DNA of 64,000 nucleotides from Salinisphaera sp. Q1T1-3 (GCF_003602005.1 NZ_QZWD01000013.1:1-64000); one strand, 5' to 3'. Shown: positions 9,801 to 20,055, counted from the stretch's first letter. The notes: generated by a model not told the origin, from the letters alone. Made by a program: numbers and translations.

Positions 9801-11192
9801 TCAGTCGACCGTCGCCAGGGCCGGCGTCTCGTCTGCCGGCTCAGACGTTTTTATGCGGCCTCGCAGCGAATTATCCAAGGCCTCGGTGATCTCGACTTCG
9901 ATGAAATGGCCGGCCATGCGCGGATGGCCTTCGAAATTCACCCAGCGATTGGAATCCGTGCGGCCGGCCATCTGGCCGCCCCCGCGCTTGGATTCCCGCT
10001 CGACGAGCACGCGCTGGGTGGTGCCCACGAGATCATTCATGAACTGCCGATTGAAATCAGCGATGCGGTCCTGGACCTGTTTGAGGCGCTGTTTCTTGAG
10101 CTCGCGCGACTCGGTGTCCGGCATGTCGGCGGCCGGCGTGCCCGGGCGGGCGCTGTAGATGAACGAGAACGCCGCATCGAAACCGATCCGATCGACCAGC
10201 GCCATGGTGGCCGCAAATTCGGCTTCCCCCTCACCCGGATGGCCGACGATGAGATCGGTGGACAGACTGATGTCCGGCCGCACGGCACGCAGTTTCTCGA
10301 TGCGTGCGATGAAGTGCTCGACGCTATAGCCACGATTCATCAGGTTGAGCACCGTATTCGAACCCGACTGCACCGGCAGATGCAGATAATTGGCCAGCTT
10401 CGGCACCCGGGCATAGGCTTCGATCAGCGCGTCCGAGAACTCCAGCGGATGGCTGGTGGTGTAACGAATCCGCTCGATGCCCTCGATTTCGGCCACGAAC
10501 TCCACGAGCATCGCCAGGTCGCAGATCGAGCCGTCGGCCATCGGCCCGCGATAACCGTTGACGTTCTGGCCGAGCAGCGTGATCTCCTTGACGCCCTGCT
10601 CGGCGAGCTCGGCGACTTCCAGGATCACGTCGTCGAACGGCCGCGAGATCTCCTCGCCGCGGGTATAGGGCACCACGCAGAAGCTGCAGTATTTCGAGCA
10701 GCCTTCCATGATCGAGACGAACGCTGTCGCGCCTTCGGCCCGGGCCGGCGGCATGTGATCGAACTTGTCGATCTCCGGGAACGCGATATCGACGATGCCG
10801 GCACCGTTGTCGGCTATGTCGTCGAGCAGCTGCGGCAGGCGATGCAGCGTCTGCGGGCCGAAGACCATGTCCACGAACGGTGCGCGCTCGCGAATGACGT
10901 GGCCTTCCTGCGAGGCCACGCAGCCGCCGACCCCGATCACCAGATCCGGGTTGGCGTCTTTCAGCGGCTTCCAGCGGCCCAGCTGCGAGAACACCTTCTC
11001 CTGCGCCTTCTCGCGGATCGAGCAGGTATTGAGCAGGATGATGTCGGCCTCTTCCGGCGAGCCGACCCGTGTCGCGCCGCGATCCTTGGCCAGCACGTCG
11101 ACCATCTTGGCCGAATCGTATTCGTTCATCTGGCAACCCCAGGTGGCCACGAACACTTTCGGCGCGCTGTTGCTATCCACCGTTTCGGACAT
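9801..11192 (-). CDS. miaB: tRNA-2-methylthio-N6-dimethylallyladenosine synthase
   Basis: MiaB is a radical-SAM enzyme that methylthiolates i6A37 in tRNAs reading UNN codons. The 463-residue protein has the N-terminal UPF0004 domain with Cys residues in [16 protein letters not shown] and GGCVA, which bind the auxiliary 4Fe-4S cluster. The radical-SAM motif is C-x3-C-x2-C (GCSKYCSFC), and a C-terminal TRAM domain ends the protein. Start at MSETVDS (11192) fits the family; the upstream open frame belongs to no known domain. It is first in the miaB-phoH-ybeY-corC-lnt run. Confidence 0.97.
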   Translation of the reverse strand: MSETVDSNSAPKVFVATWGCQMNEYDSAKMVDVLAKDRGATRVGSPEEADIILLNTCSIREKAQEKVFSQLGRWKPLKDANPDLVIGVGGCVASQEGHVIRERAPFVDMVFGPQTLHRLPQLLDDIADNGAGIVDIAFPEIDKFDHMPPARAEGATAFVSIMEGCSKYCSFCVVPYTRGEEISRPFDDVILEVAELAEQGVKEITLLGQNVNGYRGPMADGSICDLAMLVEFVAEIEGIERIRYTTSHPLEFSDALIEAYARVPKLANYLHLPVQSGSNTVLNLMNRGYSVEHFIARIEKLRAVRPDISLSTDLIVGHPGEGEAEFAATMALVDRIGFDAAFSFIYSARPGTPAADMPDTESRELKKQRLKQVQDRIADFNRQFMNDLVGTTQRVLVERESKRGGGQMAGRTDSNRWVNFEGHPRMAGHFIEVEITEALDNSLRGRIKTSEPADETPALATVD

Positions 11193-11235
11193 CGCGATCG
11201 AACCGTTGATTGAAATCCGAGATTGACCGGACAGT

Positions 11236-12471
11236 CTAACCCATTCGGTCGAACGTCGCGGCATGCCGGGCTGCGCGGGCGCGCATGGCCGGCCAACGCG
11301 CCCGCAGCCACTCGACGCGCGCGGCCGCGGTGCGCGACAGCGCCACAGCCGGTTGCTCGATCGTGCGATGCGCCAGGTCACTGATGACAAAACTCATGAC
11401 CAGAATCGCGGCCAGCAGCCAGCCGAGCGGCACATGGCCGGCAAAGACGTGCAGCATGGCAAGCAGCACGAGCGGATGGAACAGATACAGGCTGTAGGAG
11501 ATCCGCCCCAGATACAGACCGGGCCCGCTTTCCAGCAGACGCCGAACCCCCGGCTCGGCCGCTGCGGTGACGAGCAACAGTGCAGCCGCGATCATCAACG
11601 GCCAATCGTAGGGCATCATCGTCGTCAGGCCGGTGACGTGCATCGCCCGGCCGCCATACACGTAGAGCGTGGCCGTCAGCACGCCGAGCAGAACACGCGT
11701 ACGCCCGGGCAGATTCGCATAGGCCGCGAACAGCCGCTCACGGTGTGCGGCCAGGCTCGCCCCGAGCGCGAACGCCAGCAGATAGTGCACGGTGTAGACA
11801 TAGGCCGTCAGCCCGCCGTGGGCCGCGAAGCCGGCGATGTGCATCGCCTCGCGCTCGGCCGGTTGGCGCAGCGCGACCATCGTCACACTGGCCACCAGAA
11901 ACGGCATGAGTGCGGCCCACCAGCGCAGACGCCGGACCATCAAAAAGATCAGCGGAAACACCAGCGAGATGCGCATCTCGTGTACCAACGTCCAGATCGT
12001 GAAGTCGTAACGATCGGCGTTGAACTGGCCGAGAAACCACAGATGCGCGCCGATCGCCGGCCAGGTGACGGGCCACGACCAGAATTTGTTGATCCAGCCG
12101 TTGAAGCCGATCAGCGTATCGCCGATCACGGCGTGCGCCCCGATGATGCCGAGCACGATAGCCGCCAGATACGGCACATACAGTCGTACCACGCGCTTGG
12201 CGACATAAGCCGGCATCGAGACCTGTGCGCCCGCCAGCAACAGATAGAGCACGAATCCGCTCAGGACATAGAACACCACCACCGCCGCATGCCCCTGCCA
12301 GAAGACATGCAGCGGCGTGGCGGCCGCCATCCGCGTCCAGTCGAAGAAACGGGCATAGGCAGCATTCGCCTGGCCCTGCATCACCAGAAACAGATGACTC
12401 ACGAGCACACTGACCGCTGCCAGGCCGCGCAGCGAGTCGAAGGCATGGATACGAGAAGACGCCACGGGCAT
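11236..12471 (-). CDS. Acyltransferase family 3 membrane protein
   Basis: This is a 411-residue integral membrane O-acyltransferase of the OafA/NodX type, with about ten hydrophobic segments. The family start is clear: an R[12 protein letters not shown] segment followed by VLVSHLF, where the conserved His is the proposed catalytic residue. An arginine-rich [10 protein letters not shown] loop follows the second segment. Such enzymes modify surface polysaccharide, peptidoglycan or lipids with acetyl or other acyl groups; the substrate here is unknown. It is on the same strand as miaB but is probably a separate unit. Confidence 0.88.
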   Translation of the reverse strand: MPVASSRIHAFDSLRGLAAVSVLVSHLFLVMQGQANAAYARFFDWTRMAAATPLHVFWQGHAAVVVFYVLSGFVLYLLLAGAQVSMPAYVAKRVVRLYVPYLAAIVLGIIGAHAVIGDTLIGFNGWINKFWSWPVTWPAIGAHLWFLGQFNADRYDFTIWTLVHEMRISLVFPLIFLMVRRLRWWAALMPFLVASVTMVALRQPAEREAMHIAGFAAHGGLTAYVYTVHYLLAFALGASLAAHRERLFAAYANLPGRTRVLLGVLTATLYVYGGRAMHVTGLTTMMPYDWPLMIAAALLLVTAAAEPGVRRLLESGPGLYLGRISYSLYLFHPLVLLAMLHVFAGHVPLGWLLAAILVMSFVISDLAHRTIEQPAVALSRTAAARVEWLRARWPAMRARAARHAATFDRMG

Positions 12472-12790
12472 CGTCGTGCTCTCTTTGGCCGCCCGGCGGC
12501 CGGTCGCGGGAATCTGCCCCTACGACGACGCTCGGTATCGATCGGTTCCACGCGCTAGGTCAATTGAATCAACGACAAGCCATATCCGATTCCCCGGATG
12601 CGACAAGCCGGTGCTGACTCGAGCGGCACGGCGTCAGCGGCTGCGCGGGCCGCATACGATGGCTACACTGGCGTATCAATCGCGTCGGGGCCTGCCAGCA
12701 ACGACAGGCGATGCCAGGCGGCCCGATATCGCCGAGCGCGCGCCCCGACGCCAGAGACACCCGGTCGCCCACGCTGAGGAAGCCGTAGCC
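12472..12790. other. Divergent intergenic region without recognised gene
   Basis: These 319 bp separate the acyltransferase (minus) from the phosphatase-like gene (plus), so both promoters should lie here. The segment around 12560-12600 is more AT-rich. I see no convincing -35/-10 pair, repeat element or RNA gene. Confidence 0.5.
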
Positions 12791-13240
12791 ATGTCCGATT
12801 ACCCGAACGATCTGAACAACGCCCGTGATATCGGCGGCGATATCGTCACCGCCGGTCAGCCCAGCCGAGCGCAGCTGCAGGCCGCCGCAGCGGCCGGCGT
12901 GCACACGGTCATCAATCTGCGTCCGGCCGGCGAATTCGACGAATACGACGAAAGCGCGCTCGTGGCCGAGACCGGCATGCGTTATGTGCTCATCCCCGTC
13001 GCCGGTCCGGACGACATCAACGATGCCAACGCGCAGGCGCTCGATGACGCCCTGTCCGGCCCCGAGGCCACGCCGGCGCTGGTGCACTGTGCCAGCAGCA
13101 ACCGCGTTGGCGCGCTCATCGCTTATCGCGCCCGTCATCTGCAGGGCACGCCGGCCGACGAGGCCATGCAGCTCGGTCTGGCGGCCGGTCTGAACCCGCG
13201 GTCGCCGCTGCTCGAGGCCACCCGCGCCAAACTCGGCTGA
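12791..13240 (+). CDS. DUF442/Blh-like phosphatase-fold protein
   Basis: This 149-residue protein has the beta-lactamase-hydrolase-like (DUF442) phosphatase fold. Landmarks are V-T-A-G-Q-P-S near the start, T-V-I-N-L-R-P-x-x-E-F-D-E and the P-loop-like HCASSNRVGAL. The Cys-x4-Arg arrangement matches the DUF442 form rather than the strict Cys-x5-Arg of tyrosine phosphatases. In many bacteria this domain is fused to a metallo-beta-lactamase domain with persulfide dioxygenase activity. Here the partner fold is on a separate gene 7.4 kb away (20683-21549). Function is unproven; a role in sulfide detoxification is an inference. Confidence 0.82.
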   Translation: MSDYPNDLNNARDIGGDIVTAGQPSRAQLQAAAAAGVHTVINLRPAGEFDEYDESALVAETGMRYVLIPVAGPDDINDANAQALDDALSGPEATPALVHCASSNRVGALIAYRARHLQGTPADEAMQLGLAAGLNPRSPLLEATRAKLG

Positions 13241-13307
13241 TTCATCTTGTGGCGATGGCGCGGCGCGCGTGCATCGCTTTCGCGCGCCGGCGACGCCCGG
13301 CGTCCGT

Positions 13308-15032
13308 TCAGAGCAGACGCAGATAGCGCCAGAAACGCGCGTTACCGCGTGCCGCCGCGGCGCGCGGCACGCGCTCGACGACGCGGCCGGCCTCGATGAG
13401 CGCGATCTCGTCGACCAGGCGCAGAGCCGCCGGCCGGTGACTGACCAGGATCGTCGTGCGGCCGGCCATGAGTGTGGCCAGATACGCCAGCACGTCGGCT
13501 TCGGTCTCGGCATCCAGGCCCTCGGTCGGCTCGTCGAGGATCAGAATCGGCGCATCGGCCAGAATCGCGCGGGCGATGGCCAACCGTCGACGCTCGCCCC
13601 CCGACAATCGCGCCCCGTTCTCACCGAGCGGCGTGGCCAGTCCGTGCGATAGTGCCGCCACCCGCTCGGCCAGTCCGACACCGCTCAGCGCCGACCACAG
13701 GGTCGCCTCGTCGGCCGTCGGATGCGCCAGCCGCAGATTCGCGGCCACGCTCGCATTGAATAGATGGGTGCGCTGGGCCACGACCATCGTCAACCCGCGC
13801 AGCGCCGTACCGCTCATTGCATCGACCGCGACGCCGCCGATCATGACCCGGCCCGCCTCGATCGGCCAGAAACGCAGCAACGTGTTGATCAGGCTTGTCT
13901 TACCGGCACCGCTCGGACCAACGAGCGCCAGCGCCTGGCCGGCTGGCACACTCAGATCGAGGCCGTCGAGCGCCGGTGCCGGCGATGTGTCGTAGTGCAT
14001 CGTCACGCCTTGCCAGGTTACGTCGAAGCGACTGGGCACAGCGACCGGCGTCACCGGTTCGGCGACCGCGGGCTCGGCATCGATGATCTCGAAGACGCGC
14101 CGGGCCGCCGCCCGTGTCTCGGCGAGCGCCCGAAACGCCGCCGGCAATGGCGCCACCGCCTCGAAGCTCGCAATGACCAGAAAGACCAGCATGGCGAGCA
14201 CCGGGCCGCTGATCGCCTGTGCCGAGACGAGTGGAATCGCGACGATGAGCGTGGCCCACACGGTCAGATGCGTCAGCAGTCCGGCGATCGCATCGGCCAC
14301 GGCATCGCGGATCGCATCGGCGCGTTGCGCACCGATCAGGCGCGCGGATTGTGCCGCGATACGACTCGCCGCGGCAGCGCTCGCCCGGTAGACCCACAGT
14401 TCGCCTAGCCCGCGGACGCTGTCGGCCGCTGTTGTCCGCAGCGTGGCCAGCGCCGCGAGCCGCGCATGGCCCGTGGCGCGTCCGAGCGAGAACGCCAGCA
14501 GCGGCAGCACCACCCCGGCGCCGAGCAATCCGAGCAGGCTGACCAGGGCGACGACCGGACTGAAACCGGCAACGAAGCACTCGATCGCCACCAGGCTGAG
14601 CGCGGCCGCGGCCACGGGCACCAGGACACGCAGATAGAAATTGTCCAGCGTATCGATGTCCGCGCGCATGCGGCTGAGCAGGTCGGCCGTTCGAAACGGC
14701 TGCAGCCGCGCCGGGGCCAGCGGAATGAGCCGGGTATAGAAATCGACACGTAGGGTGGCCAGCACGCGCAACGTCGCATCGTGCGTGACCAGCCGTTCCA
14801 GATAACGCCCGACCGAGCGCACGATGGCCAGCCCGCGAATACCGGCCGCCGGCGCAAAGAAATCGATCGCCACACGGCCGAGGCCGGCCAGCGCCATCGA
14901 GGTGATGAACCAGCCGGACAGCCCCATCAAGGCGACGTTGGCCAGAATGACGAGCGTGGCCAGCGCGATACCGGCCAGCAGCAATCGCCGCTGCCCGGTC
15001 AGCAATCCGAACAGACGTCGCCAATCGCTCAT
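13308..15032 (-). CDS. cydC: Cysteine/glutathione ABC exporter subunit CydC
   Basis: CydC forms with CydD the inner-membrane ABC exporter of cysteine and glutathione needed for cytochrome bd assembly. The 574-residue half-transporter has an N-terminal six-helix membrane domain (about residues 15-310) and a C-terminal ATPase. The latter has Walker A GPSGAGKTSLI, signature LSGGERRRLAIARA and Walker B ILILDEPTEGLD. The N-terminal LFGLLTGQRRLLLAGI resembles CydC proteins. Its ATG overlaps the cydD stop (ATGA). It ends the cydAB-small ORF-cydDC run. Confidence 0.94.
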   Translation of the reverse strand: MSDWRRLFGLLTGQRRLLLAGIALATLVILANVALMGLSGWFITSMALAGLGRVAIDFFAPAAGIRGLAIVRSVGRYLERLVTHDATLRVLATLRVDFYTRLIPLAPARLQPFRTADLLSRMRADIDTLDNFYLRVLVPVAAAALSLVAIECFVAGFSPVVALVSLLGLLGAGVVLPLLAFSLGRATGHARLAALATLRTTAADSVRGLGELWVYRASAAAASRIAAQSARLIGAQRADAIRDAVADAIAGLLTHLTVWATLIVAIPLVSAQAISGPVLAMLVFLVIASFEAVAPLPAAFRALAETRAAARRVFEIIDAEPAVAEPVTPVAVPSRFDVTWQGVTMHYDTSPAPALDGLDLSVPAGQALALVGPSGAGKTSLINTLLRFWPIEAGRVMIGGVAVDAMSGTALRGLTMVVAQRTHLFNASVAANLRLAHPTADEATLWSALSGVGLAERVAALSHGLATPLGENGARLSGGERRRLAIARAILADAPILILDEPTEGLDAETEADVLAYLATLMAGRTTILVSHRPAALRLVDEIALIEAGRVVERVPRAAAARGNARFWRYLRLL

Positions 15033-16798
15033 GGGCCGGCCTCATCGGCACGATAGAGCGACCACAGCCGCGCGTAGCGGCCGTCGGCGCGCATGAGCGC
15101 CTTGTGCGTGCCACGTTCGACGATACCGCCCTCGGCCAGCACCAGAATCTCGTCGGCGCGCCGGACCGTGTCGAGCCGGTGTGCGATGACCAGAACCATG
15201 CGATCCCGGGCCAGATCGGCCAGCGCGTCGCCAAGCCGGGTTTCGCTGTCCGGATCGAGACTGGCCGTGGGCTCGTCCAGCACCACGAGGCGCGCATCGG
15301 ACAGAAACGCCCGGGCAAGCGCGATACGCTGGATCTGGCCCCCGGACAGCCCCTCGCCGCGATCGGCCACCGGCGTGTCGTAGCCGTGCGGTAACGCCTT
15401 GATGAAGCCATCCGCGCGGGCCCGCCGTGCGGCCTCGTGCAGCGCACTGGCATCGGCCGTCGGGCAGCCGAGCCGTATATTGTCGGCGATCGTGCCGTCA
15501 AAAAGCGTGGGCGTCTGCGGCACCCAGGCGATCTGATCGAACCAGCCGGCATCCGCGATCATCGCAAGATCCCGGCCGTCGACCGTGATGCCACCACGAC
15601 TCGGTGCCAGAAACCCGAGCAGTAGATAGGCCAGTGTCGTCTTGCCCGCCCCGCTGGGCCCGACGACCGCCAGCGTGCGCCCGGGCGTCAGCTCGAACGA
15701 GACATCCTCGAACAGCGGTGTCCGGGCATCGGCATGCTGGAAACCGACGCGGTCGAATCGCAGATGGGCCGCCGGCCCGGATGGCGCGGCGCTACCGATG
15801 GCGGTCGCCGCCGGCGTCGTCTCATCCAGCATGGCGACCAGCCCTTCGGCGGCACCGAGCGCTTCCATGCGGGCGTGATACTGACTGCCCATGTCACGCA
15901 GCGGCCGATAGAACTCCGGCGCAACGAGCAGCACGAACAACCCCGGTAGGAAAGACATCTCGCCGTAGTAGAGCCGGAAACCGATGTAGACCGCGACCAT
16001 GGCGATCGACAGCGTGACGACGAATTCCAGAATCAGGGACGAAACGAACGCCAGTCGCAGAATCGCCAGCGTGTCGCGGCGATAGCGTGCGGACATGTCG
16101 GCCACGACCGCGATTTCCCGCTGCGCGGCGCCGAACAGTCGAAGCGTGGTCAGGCCTTCGATGGCATCGAAGAAGTGCCCACTCATGCGGGCCAGACGAC
16201 GCCACTGGCGCTGATTGAGCGCTTCCGTGCCCTTGCCGATGAGCACCATGAAAAACGGCACGATCGGCGCCGTCACGCACAGGATCACGCCCGAGACCCA
16301 GTCGCTTGGAAAGATCACGACGAGCATGATCAACGGCAATGCCGCCGCCAGCGCGACCTGGGGCAGATAATCCCGGTAATAGCGATCCATCGACTCGATC
16401 GCATCCGCGACCAGATGGGCTGCCTGCCCGCTGCGCGCCGCGCGCGCCCAGGCCGGCCCGAGCGCGATGAGATGGGCGAACAGATCGCGCCGCAGCTCCT
16501 GCTTCGCCCGAGCGGCCAGCTCGAAGGACAACACCGAGCGTAACGCCCCGACGACCGCACGCGCCCCGAAGACGCCGAGCAGACCGGCCAGCGGATATGC
16601 CAGCGCATCCAGCCCCTGCCCGTCGATGACCACCGAGGAGATCACATCGGCCAGCAACCACGCCTGCAACAGGATCAGCGGTGCATCGAGCAGGCCGGCC
16701 GCGACGGCAGCTCGCAGCACGCCGCGTCGACCGTCGAGACGCGCCTTGAGCCAGCGCTCTCGTGTCCGGGTGACCGTCTTCGACGTGTTGTTGCTCAT
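15029..16798 (-). CDS. cydD: Cysteine/glutathione ABC exporter subunit CydD
   Basis: CydD is the partner half of the CydDC thiol exporter. The 589-residue protein has six membrane helices (about residues 25-320) and an ATPase domain with Walker A GPSGAGKTTLAYLLLG, signature LSGGQIQRIALARAF and Walker B LVVLDEPTASLDPDSE. Its position directly before cydC with a 4-bp overlap, and downstream of the cytochrome bd genes, supports CydD over a generic exporter. Confidence 0.94.
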   Translation of the reverse strand: MSNNTSKTVTRTRERWLKARLDGRRGVLRAAVAAGLLDAPLILLQAWLLADVISSVVIDGQGLDALAYPLAGLLGVFGARAVVGALRSVLSFELAARAKQELRRDLFAHLIALGPAWARAARSGQAAHLVADAIESMDRYYRDYLPQVALAAALPLIMLVVIFPSDWVSGVILCVTAPIVPFFMVLIGKGTEALNQRQWRRLARMSGHFFDAIEGLTTLRLFGAAQREIAVVADMSARYRRDTLAILRLAFVSSLILEFVVTLSIAMVAVYIGFRLYYGEMSFLPGLFVLLVAPEFYRPLRDMGSQYHARMEALGAAEGLVAMLDETTPAATAIGSAAPSGPAAHLRFDRVGFQHADARTPLFEDVSFELTPGRTLAVVGPSGAGKTTLAYLLLGFLAPSRGGITVDGRDLAMIADAGWFDQIAWVPQTPTLFDGTIADNIRLGCPTADASALHEAARRARADGFIKALPHGYDTPVADRGEGLSGGQIQRIALARAFLSDARLVVLDEPTASLDPDSETRLGDALADLARDRMVLVIAHRLDTVRRADEILVLAEGGIVERGTHKALMRADGRYARLWSLYRADEAGP

Positions 16799-16816
16799 AG
16801 CCGCCCTACCTCGGGC

Positions 16817-17065
16817 CTACGACTGTCCCCGGTGGGACGGCGCCGGGCCGGTCGCGCGCCACAGGATCAACGATAACGACAGCGCGAACACGGCCATTCC
16901 GCCGCCGGCGAACCACAGCCCGGTGCCGAGCCCACCGAACAGCCGATCGACCAGCACCAGGCCCAGCACGGGCGGCAGCAAGAACCCCGCCGCGGCCAGC
17001 GCCAACAGGCCCCGGCGTCGCCGGGAATACGCGCCCGTCTTCGCGCCTGTCGGTGTGTCGTTCAC
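16817..17065 (-). CDS. Small two-helix membrane protein in the cyd operon
   Basis: This 82-residue product has a basic N-terminus (YSRRRRG) followed by two strongly hydrophobic segments at roughly residues 20-40 and 47-69. It starts at GTG with a good GAGG ribosome-binding site about 8 nt upstream. It lies between cydB and cydD on the same strand, 18 bp from cydD. It is longer than CydX and lacks its Trp-Tyr start; it does not look like a recognised YbgE. I do not recognise the family; a role in oxidase assembly is only a guess from position. Confidence 0.6.
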   Translation of the reverse strand: MNDTPTGAKTGAYSRRRRGLLALAAAGFLLPPVLGLVLVDRLFGGLGTGLWFAGGGMAVFALSLSLILWRATGPAPSHRGQS

Positions 17066-17095
17066 GCGCTTGCCTCAAGCGTCCGCCGTGGTTCA

Positions 17096-17184
17096 GGCAA
17101 GGCGCGCGTCGCCGGTCGCCGCCTGCCACGATCCGACATCGCAGCGCCGCACGGCACCCATCGTCGATGCCTCATGAGCGGCCC
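17096..17184. repeat. Decayed fragment of family 1 repeat
   Basis: The segment ggcaaggcgcgcgtcgccggtcg...cacccatcgtcgatg...gagcggccc aligns with the first third of copy A (ggcaaggcgcgagccgccgatcg...gcccatcgtcgattt...gggcggccc) with scattered substitutions. Neither terminal inverted repeat is present. It lies just downstream of the cydB stop, again at a gene 3' end. Confidence 0.65.
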
Positions 17185-17214
17185 GACCTCTGATGACAGC
17201 GCACGCCTGCGAGC

Positions 17215-18264
17215 CTAGTGATGGCTCGGCCCGTAGCCGGTGAGTTTCGACACACGCGCCCGGAACACCCAGATCTGGTACCAGTTGTAGACCAGCATGA
17301 CCGGCAGAAAGCCCCCCATGGCCATCGTGAACGTGACCAGCGAGACCGAGGGACTGGCTGCGTCGTAGATCGTCCAGGTATTCGGCACCAGCCACGGCAG
17401 CATCGTGAACATCATCGCCAGCCACATGATGGCAATGGCGGCGTTGAGCCACATGATCGCCGCCACATCGCGTTCAGCGCGCGCCGAGCGGCGCATGCGC
17501 ACCACGGTATAGACCGTGGCCAGGCCCACGATCGCCCAGACCCAGGCGTAGGGCCCAAGCCACTTGTCACTGGCCCAGGGGAACTTGAGCAGGCTCCAGA
17601 CCACGGTGATCACCACCGCGATCAACGAGGCATGGAAGGATCGATCGACCCAGCGAGCGGCATGCTGGCGAATCTCTTCATCCCGCTCGAAGCGGGCCCG
17701 CACGAACAGACTGCCCGCCAGACAGGCCGCGATTACTGCGCCGAGCCCGGTCCAGACACTGAACGGCGAAACGAAACGCCACAGCCCGCCGGCATAGGTG
17801 GGCACCTGATCGTCGCTCAAGGGGAAACCCTCGAGCGTGGCGCCCATCGCCATGCCGGCGAAGAACAGCGTGGTGAGGCTGGCAAAGCCGAAAAGACCGT
17901 CCCACAGCGGCCGACTACGCGCCGAATGGTGACGGAACTCGAGTGCGATCGCTCGCATCATGATGCTCCACAAGACGATCGCCAACGGCACCAGCAGATA
18001 ATGGAAAGCCGAGCCGTAGACCAGCGGGAAGGTGCCGAACAGAATGCCGCCGGCCACCACCAGCCACGTCTCGTTGGCATCCCACGTGCCGGCCATCGCC
18101 GCGGTCACCCCGCCCCGGGCCTCCGGGTCCCGGACGAACAGCGAGAACACGCCGGCACCCAGGTCGGCACCGTCGAGCATGATATAGAGCAGAAAGCTGA
18201 ATCCGAGCGCGAACCACCACGCATGAATGATCAGCCAACGCAGGTCAGTGATATCGGGCGTCAC
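17215..18264 (-). CDS. cydB: Cytochrome bd ubiquinol oxidase subunit II
   Basis: CydB is the second core subunit of the cytochrome bd quinol oxidase. The 349-residue membrane protein has about eight hydrophobic helices. Family landmarks are DGADLGAG in the first helix, GTWDANETWLVVAGG, and the C-terminal PNTWTIYDAASP region. It starts at GTG with a GAGGA ribosome-binding site and follows cydA by 11 bp. The short length resembles the cyanide-insensitive (CioB) group. Part of the cydAB-small ORF-cydDC operon. Confidence 0.96.
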   Translation of the reverse strand: MTPDITDLRWLIIHAWWFALGFSFLLYIMLDGADLGAGVFSLFVRDPEARGGVTAAMAGTWDANETWLVVAGGILFGTFPLVYGSAFHYLLVPLAIVLWSIMMRAIALEFRHHSARSRPLWDGLFGFASLTTLFFAGMAMGATLEGFPLSDDQVPTYAGGLWRFVSPFSVWTGLGAVIAACLAGSLFVRARFERDEEIRQHAARWVDRSFHASLIAVVITVVWSLLKFPWASDKWLGPYAWVWAIVGLATVYTVVRMRRSARAERDVAAIMWLNAAIAIMWLAMMFTMLPWLVPNTWTIYDAASPSVSLVTFTMAMGGFLPVMLVYNWYQIWVFRARVSKLTGYGPSHH

Positions 18265-18275
18265 GTCATCTGTCC

Positions 18276-19712
18276 TCAGGGGCGTTCGTAGGCCGGCGCC
18301 GCATCATCGTCGTCGGGCTGGGATTCAAGATGGCCGAGCCATTCGTCGCCGCCGCGCAGCACCGGCGCTTCCATGTCCGGCCCGTGACGGATCACCTTGG
18401 CCATGAAGTACCAGGTGAAAGCCCAGACCACGAGCTCGAAGACGATGAAACCGACGAGCCACGTCGTGGCACCGGCCACCGTCATGCGGCTGACGCCGTC
18501 CTCGATGCGCATCATGCCGTCGACCAGCCAGGGCTGACGTGCGACTTCACGCGTCCACCAGCCGGTCCAGATCGCCAGGAACGGCAGAAAACCGCCGACG
18601 ATCGCCGCGCGCAGAAACCAACGGGTCTCGGTCACGCCGAGCGCCGTCAGGCGGCCCTTGTAGATCAGGCGCACGCCCCAGAAGGCAAGCAGCGCCAGCA
18701 ACACACCGATAGCCACCATCACCCGGAAACCGTAGAACGGCACCCAGACCGGCGGCCGCTCGGCCTCGGGAAACTGGTCCAGGCCAGGCACGACACCGTT
18801 CCAGCTGTGGGTCTCGATGAGACTCAAGGCATGCGGAATCGTGATCGCCCAGTCGTTGTCGCCGGCCGCATCGTTGGGCCAGGCGATGATATGCCAGCCG
18901 GTATTGACGCTGCCGTCGTCGTTGTACGTGTGATAGTGGCCTTCCATGGCCGCCAGCGCCGCCGGCTGATTTTCACCGATGACCTGACCGAGCTCGTCGC
19001 CCATGTAGATCTGCAGCGGCGCCACGAGGGCAGCCGCCAGCAGCGCCCAGGCCAGCGGGCGCTGGAACAGAGCCACGTGGCGCTGCTTGAGGATGAAATA
19101 GGCTGCCACGGCGATCACGAAGAACAACGCCATTTCCGTGGCTGCGATCCACATGTGGAAGAACGACGACAGGAAACTGGGATTGAAGATCGCCGCCCCC
19201 CAGTCCGTGACGTTGAAGATACCGTCACGCAGCTCGACGCCGTCAGGCGTCTGCATCCACGAATTGGCATTCATGATCCAGAACGCCGACAGCGTCGACG
19301 ACAGCATCACGTTGAACGTGGCAAACAGATGCATGCGCCGGCTGATCTTGCCCCAGCCGAAGATCATCAGGCCGATGAACCCGGCCTCGTACATGAAAGC
19401 CGTGATCGTCTCGTAACCCAGCACATTGCCGAAATAAGGCCCGGCGGCCTGAGAGAACGGACCGTAGAGGATGCCGAAAGCCATCTCCATCGTCACACCG
19501 GTAGCCACGCCGGCCCCGAAGTTGATGATGAACAGTTTTTCGAAGAAGCGCGTCAACCGATACCAGGCATCGTCCTCGGTGCGCATCCAGCGCCACTCGG
19601 CGAAGAACAGCAACAGCGCCAGACCGATGGTCAGCGGCGGATAGAGGAAATGCATGCTGGCCACCCAGGCAAAATCGAGGCGGGTGAGCATGATGGCGGT
19701 TGCGCTTTCCAT
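18276..19712 (-). CDS. cydA: Cytochrome bd ubiquinol oxidase subunit I
   Basis: CydA carries hemes b558, b595 and d, and oxidises quinol while reducing oxygen to water. The 478-residue protein shows the conserved start L-T-R-L-D-F-A-W-V-A-S-M-H-F-L-Y-P-P, the EMAFGILYGPF and GYETITAFMYEAGF segments, and GENQPAALAAMEGHY around the quinol-binding loop. That loop is short, as in CioA-type oxidases. An internal ATG at 19688 (MLTRLDF) is an alternative start. It is first in the operon; the region upstream is AT-rich. Confidence 0.96.
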   Translation of the reverse strand: MESATAIMLTRLDFAWVASMHFLYPPLTIGLALLLFFAEWRWMRTEDDAWYRLTRFFEKLFIINFGAGVATGVTMEMAFGILYGPFSQAAGPYFGNVLGYETITAFMYEAGFIGLMIFGWGKISRRMHLFATFNVMLSSTLSAFWIMNANSWMQTPDGVELRDGIFNVTDWGAAIFNPSFLSSFFHMWIAATEMALFFVIAVAAYFILKQRHVALFQRPLAWALLAAALVAPLQIYMGDELGQVIGENQPAALAAMEGHYHTYNDDGSVNTGWHIIAWPNDAAGDNDWAITIPHALSLIETHSWNGVVPGLDQFPEAERPPVWVPFYGFRVMVAIGVLLALLAFWGVRLIYKGRLTALGVTETRWFLRAAIVGGFLPFLAIWTGWWTREVARQPWLVDGMMRIEDGVSRMTVAGATTWLVGFIVFELVVWAFTWYFMAKVIRHGPDMEAPVLRGGDEWLGHLESQPDDDDAAPAYERP

Positions 19713-19757
19713 GACGAATTACTCAGCGATAGCCATGCCGTATCGTGAGTAAATAAT

Positions 19758-19788
19758 ACTATAGTCTTATACGATTAGGCAGGGACAA
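19758..19788 (-). promoter_or_regulatory. Candidate promoter of the cyd operon
   Basis: This is a sharply AT-rich stretch upstream of cydA. On the minus strand there is TTGTCC (19783-19788) and TATAGT (19758-19763) with a long 19-bp spacer. The spacing is suboptimal, which would suit an activated promoter. No clear FNR/ANR box (TTGAT-N4-ATCAA) is seen. Confidence 0.35.
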
Positions 19789-19800
19789 TTTGTCGCACCG

Positions 19801-20055
19801 CCGGTGATCGGCCCTGCCCGTCAAAAGGCATAACGCACCGCCTGCCTCACACATCGCAACACGATGGGCGCCCGGATGCGCACGCCTGAGGCGACGCGGC
19901 GCCATCAGCACCGGTCAGGCGCTGGATATCCGCGCACAATGTCGCCGTTGCCGCCTCGCGATACGTCGCGTGGACTCAGAGCCCCGGCGCGGCGACCGGA
20001 CCGCGTGGCAATCCGTCATGAAGGCTCGGTGCGGTGATGTCTGCGACCGACGATC
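19801..20055. other. Intergenic DNA without recognised content
   Basis: This is the region between the cyd promoter and the family 2 repeat. Reading frames that cross it lack codon structure or similarity. I see no gene, repeat or RNA. Confidence 0.4.
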
